Source: Clavelina lepadiformis (lineage: Eukaryota; Chordata; Ascidiacea; Aplousobranchia; Clavelinidae). Taken from it: DNA of 64,000 bases. Shown in pieces: positions 60,501 to 64,000 of this stretch. The notes beneath the pieces are model-generated. The model searched no databases. It worked only from the letters and a program-made list of their open reading frames with translations, and had not been told where the DNA came from. The DNA is taken from the NCBI RefSeq assembly GCF_947623445.1, contig NC_135247.1, forward strand, positions 15,068,501 through 15,132,500. Reading direction: 5' to 3'. The position numbers were made by a program, and so were the translations under genes. How positions within the stretch are numbered: position 1 is the first letter of the stretch; each line of letters starts with the position of its first letter.

Positions 60501-63500
60501 GGTAACAGTAGGTGGGGGTGGGGCAACGGAGATGGAAGACATTGGCTGAGTGGTTACTGCTGGTTGCGCCGGTAACAGAACAGGAGGCTGTTTCTGTACT
60601 GAAGTACTGGACAAAAACATAAATTTGTTTAAGAAAAAAAGACTTTGTATCTGAAGTTTACTATAAACACTTAAACAGAATGGAAATCTACTATTATCAA
60701 AATAGTTTAACGCAAAAGGTGTGTGAGAGGGACATTACTGTAACTTGCTGACATAGAAATGGTCCGTATTACACATATGCCGTATATCACACTCAATTCA
60801 CTATTCTTGTACTATTTTTAACGGACCATTAGAAAAAAAAAACGTATTAAAAAACCAACAAACTATAAAAATGCATGCTTCATTAAAAGTTAAAGTGTAT
60901 TATGAACAAAATTATTTACATTGTTGAAATTGCAGCTGCGGGTTGAGGCCATATGCTCGGCGCAGCAACGTCTTCTTTACTTTCCTGTTTCTTTTCCTCT
61001 CGGTGTTTAACATCACGTTCAAACTGACGACGGTGTTCCTCGCGCGTCAAACGAGACGAGCTCCCGGATTCTAACCACGCATATTTGTTGTCTACAAAAT
61101 AGTTGTTTGATGCCAATAGGCAAACGAAATTTCACATTACATACGGAAGCTGCCCCTAAATTATATTGATCAAAATGGAGATAGCAGTAAATATCATTTA
61201 TAAATTTTGTATATTTTTAATGTTTCAACTTTCAACAAACTACTACTGTTTATTGCCATTTAGCCATCGACTACACATCAATATATGCTTTGATGCAGTT
61301 TTCATTCTGAATAAACCAACCTTTCTCAGTTGAACTGTGCCTGGAGCTTCTTGAACGATCATCATCTCTCCACCTACTCCTCGGAGGTGAACGCCGTGAT
61401 CTCCTATCACGATCACGGGATCTAAGTTATGATTCAACCACAATAATCATGCAAATAATCACATGGCATGAGAAATTTTGGAATCATCATTTACCTGTAT
61501 CGATCATGCTCACGGCTTTGTTCACGATCACGACTTCTGCTATGCCTTGGTGACTTTTCACGGTCATCTCTGCTTGAAGTAGCAGTTGTTGCTTCGTTGT
61601 TCTGGTTAGCATCGACATTATTTCCCACACTCGGCGATGATGCCTGAATTAGAAATATCACTAACCACATATGAACCCAAGCTTAAAGTCAAAAAGCAGA
61701 TGAAATGATAACATGGTCGTTTTGATAGCAAACAAATAAATATAATTGATATAAACACGAAAGGGTTGCAGCCAGTTGAAAATCTCTACCTGGGAGCTGC
61801 TTGGTTCTTCGGCACTTCGCTCACTGTCACCACCTTGTGTCTTCTCATCACTTTTCTGTCTCTTGGGAATTCTAGTGAGAGAGACTCATAGCTAAGTGAG
61901 AGAAGTATAGCAAAAGAATAACTAGTTAAAAGTTCAAAGCACACCTGTAAATTTCTTTTAGATCTTTCCATGAGTCGAGTAACGATGCTGTAAGTTCCAG
62001 AACTTTCTGTGAAGCTTCGATTTGAGCAGAGGTATCTTCCGTCTTGTTAGTATTCGCATTATCAGCATCGTTTTGTCCATTATTATCCTTAGCTAGTTCA
62101 TTCTGTAAATTACAAGTTGCATATTTTTCATGGTTCATTCATAAACAAGTTCGAATATCAAAAGCAAACAAACTACTTAAAAAATTTAATGGTACACACC
62201 ACTTCTGCTGTATTTTTTTCTGTTGTAGGTTCTGAAGATTCAACAATTGGGACTTCACTTGCTGGCTCAATGGGTTCCATTGGAAAGTCAGTCTTTGCAG
62301 ATTCCTCAGCAAGTGATTCTTGCAGTGCCACTTCTACCATTTAAATACAGATGTTCTAAGCATTCTTTAGATTCCATAATAAACTGAAATGAAAAATTTT
62401 AGGAAAATATTGTTACAACCACCTTCTTCTGCCCAGCGCTTGACCATTGACAAGACCTTGCTGTCATCAAGAATATTCTTATTAGTGATAGGAAAGATGG
62501 CCAACGTTGACAAAATATCATTTTTAAGTAGGATTACACTGGCATTTTCCGCTGTTATAGGTGTGCCAGAGACATCTACCATCCAGCTCCAAATAAGTGG
62601 AAGGCCATGAAACTGCAAGAATGACCTATGTGTACATTTTAGAGACAACGTAAATGTTTTTGCCTTAATTACATAACAAACTATGGAGTACTGTAAACAA
62701 TACCGTGTGAAAATTAGATAAATGGAAAAATAGAAACAATATTAGAAAAGATGCTTCTACTAAATGAAAAAATGGAAAAGCGCTGAGTTGTGCAAACGCT
62801 TGTACTACGGTTTGGTTAATGCCGAGAATAAAATAACGCTCAACAGAGATAAACACCTACCTAAGCAAAGTTTGATTGTCTGATTTTCTTAGCACATCAA
62901 GACACATCAGCCTTTGCTCAGTCGTGTCACTTCGCACCATTAGTCGACACAAACGTAAAACTTGCTCAGTGCTTTGCAGACCAGCACTAAGCCGTAGAAT
63001 CTCATTTTCCATCTAAAAAGATGAAACAATTTGTCCCGTTATATTATGTTAAGGGAAAATGCGTATATATCTACAGTGGAACAGTAACACTGAACGTAAG
63101 TAGCATCATAAAATTGAAAGAAATCTGGAAAAAAACTGCAATATGTGGCTTTGGGTTAATTATGAGAATGGTGTTATATTAACTTCATTAATTTGTTATA
63201 AATGGAATCAAGTTCTTAAACATGATTGGGAATGATTTCAATGAAAGGATTGAGGCAGGAGTCACCAAAAATTAATAAAAAGTTCACTATGTACAAGAAT
63301 AGCATTCTTACGGTGTTCTCTTTAAATTCTTGTACTTTCTTCTTCTTTCGTTTGTTCTTTTTGTCTCTCTCAGCATCAATAACATACGAACTGACAGTAT
63401 GCATAACTGGCTCAAACTTATTTTCGTCATCATCATCTGGCGCTTTGCCAAGATAGCCACGGCAGTTCGACGACCCACAGTAACATTTTTGAGCCTCTTT

Positions 63501-63501
63501 C
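57575..63501 (-). CDS. SETD2: SETD2 (H3K36 trimethyltransferase), C-terminal half, partial
   Basis: Seventeen minus-strand exons: 63312-63501, 62861-63012, 62423-62625, 62200-62333, 61945-62102, 61790-61871, 61495-61643, 61321-61421, 60920-61091, 60333-60606, 60135-60230, 59836-59943, 58950-59018, 58517-58866, 58283-58394, 58014-58199, 57575-57733. Phases join without a break for about 897 codons. In order: post-SET zinc motif (CYCGSSNCRGYLG); a helical block (RLMVRSDTTEQRLMCLD, FHGLPLIWSWMVD); the LLDSWKDLKEIYR motif typical of SETD2; an RS-rich stretch (SRSRDREQSREHDRYR); a long Q/P-rich region; a WW domain (LPPNWKTASDADGCVYYYH to QTQWEPPTW); and the SRI domain that binds phosphorylated RNA polymerase II (VVQCLGPYRKPDCKAG, DLECNENVKHKAKEYVRKY). 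The catalytic SET domain lies beyond the right edge. One intron hosts a 675-bp foldback element. The protein acts in the nucleus during transcription elongation. Confidence 0.95.
59082..59756. mobile_element. Long-TIR foldback element (MULE-like) in a SETD2 intron
   Basis: Terminal inverted repeats of about 186-188 bp (59082-59269 and 59571-59756) are nearly perfect complements, rich in CGGCGATCAAATTAACCG / CCGGTTAATTTG boxes, and surround about 300 bp of AT-rich DNA without a transposase. The ends are near CACGACATATGGCCGCGGG. A perfect 11-bp direct duplication CCACAAAAAAC flanks it (59071-59081, 59757-59767). Long TIRs with a 9-11 bp duplication are the mark of Mutator-like elements, so I call it MULE-like. 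It lies between the SETD2 exons 58950-59018 and 59836-59943. Confidence 0.85.
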
Positions 63502-64000
63502 CTGTAAAATTTGACATCATCACTCTATGGTTATTATTTTCAAATTTTCAATTTTTTACATTTAAAGTTGTTGCTAGGCATAGTTTTGCAAAAACAAGTT
63601 ATCAAAGGTTACTCTGATGACAACTTGAGAGCTTGGCACTAAGTATGAAAACATGTGTTTCAAAAGTTATACATTTAGGGGTACAAATTAAGTTTGTAAA
63701 GGTGGGTGTTGATAGAATGATAAGTTGGCAGTGTGCATTTCAGAATTTATTAAACTAAAATGCAATTCCTGATATACTACAGTTTCAAAAATCCTCATCA
63801 ATGAGATTTTCTGATATTTATTAAAAAAATTGCATTTATTCTTTTGTTATATACTCAAAAGTTTAGTTGCAGTAGAAATAAAATATATCATATATCTAAA
63901 ATAATTTCCTCCATTTATGCCATGGAAATGAATATTGGTCAAAGCCATGAGAAAAAATGAAAGTACCATGAAGCACAACAGGATTTGAAAGCATGTCAGG
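63502..64000. other. SETD2 intron (upstream exons beyond the window)
   Basis: Begins with the acceptor of the post-SET exon (minus strand TTTTACAG) and shows no coding motif up to the window edge. The SET domain exons should follow further right. Confidence 0.6.

Noticed and set aside
1..64000. CRISPR arrays, bacterial operons, phage genes
   Set aside because: The window is eukaryotic; the only regular arrays are the 16-bp and 57-bp tandem repeats, which have no spacers.

Overview
Kind of genome. The window is nuclear DNA of an animal. It is AT-rich and intron-dense, with GT-AG (and a few GC-AG) introns, a SETD2 orthologue, and several classes of eukaryotic transposon. The compact style (13 to 17 small exons, mostly short introns) fits an invertebrate deuterostome, and my first guess is an ascidian tunicate, but nothing in the sequence proves the phylum.

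Layout. From 1 to about 54.5 kb runs a tandem family of secreted right-handed beta-helix proteins, here called G1 to G8. They are G1 (-, 1-3640, cut by the window edge and probably decayed), G2 (-, 10007-13753), G3 (+, 15932-20155), G4 (-, 21256-25560), G5 (+, 28477-32501), an orphan last exon G6 (+, about 38609-38985), G7 (+, 41570-45424) and G8 (+, 49849-54520). An exon-3 relic lies at about 26481-26605. From 57575 to the right edge is the C-terminal half of SETD2 on the minus strand (17 exons: post-SET, RS-rich, Q/P-rich, WW and SRI regions).

The beta-helix family. Each complete gene has 13 exons. Exon 1 carries only a signal peptide, and six internal exons (3, 4, 6, 9, 10, 11) have the same length in every complete copy. 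The encoded proteins are 715-743 aa. The order of motifs resembles bacterial right-handed parallel beta-helix glycosidases of the GH141 type: an N-terminal FYxDxxNGNDxWxG block, then VGYPGDxRPxISGA, a GWRYIVEN(I/V) block, an LDxxGExxCDE/LIPPE block, SDFxGIYL, YGxxGxYGDTA, and a final NFHCGxxN/RNxIY-like block. Two conserved Asp residues sit in the motifs expected for catalysis. Two subfamilies are visible: A (G2-G5) and B (G7, G8, and probably G6).

Architecture. G2-G3-G4-G5 form a nested palindrome centred near 20.7-21.3 kb. G3 and G4 mirror each other, and so do G2 and G5. The outer arms match by eye, including introns and 3' flanks, from about 8.15 kb to about 34.5 kb. G2 and G5 are far more alike than G3 and G4, which suggests late gene conversion or re-duplication.

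Mobile DNA. There is a young non-autonomous LTR retrotransposon with a gag-like ORF (34723-36511), a piggyBac-like remnant holding two inverted 16-bp minisatellites (45969-47985), a hAT-type MITE with 8-bp TSD (45572-45767), a long-TIR foldback element with an 11-bp TSD inside a SETD2 intron (59082-59756), a 748-bp TIR element with a 7-bp TSD (55855-56602), and smaller palindromes.
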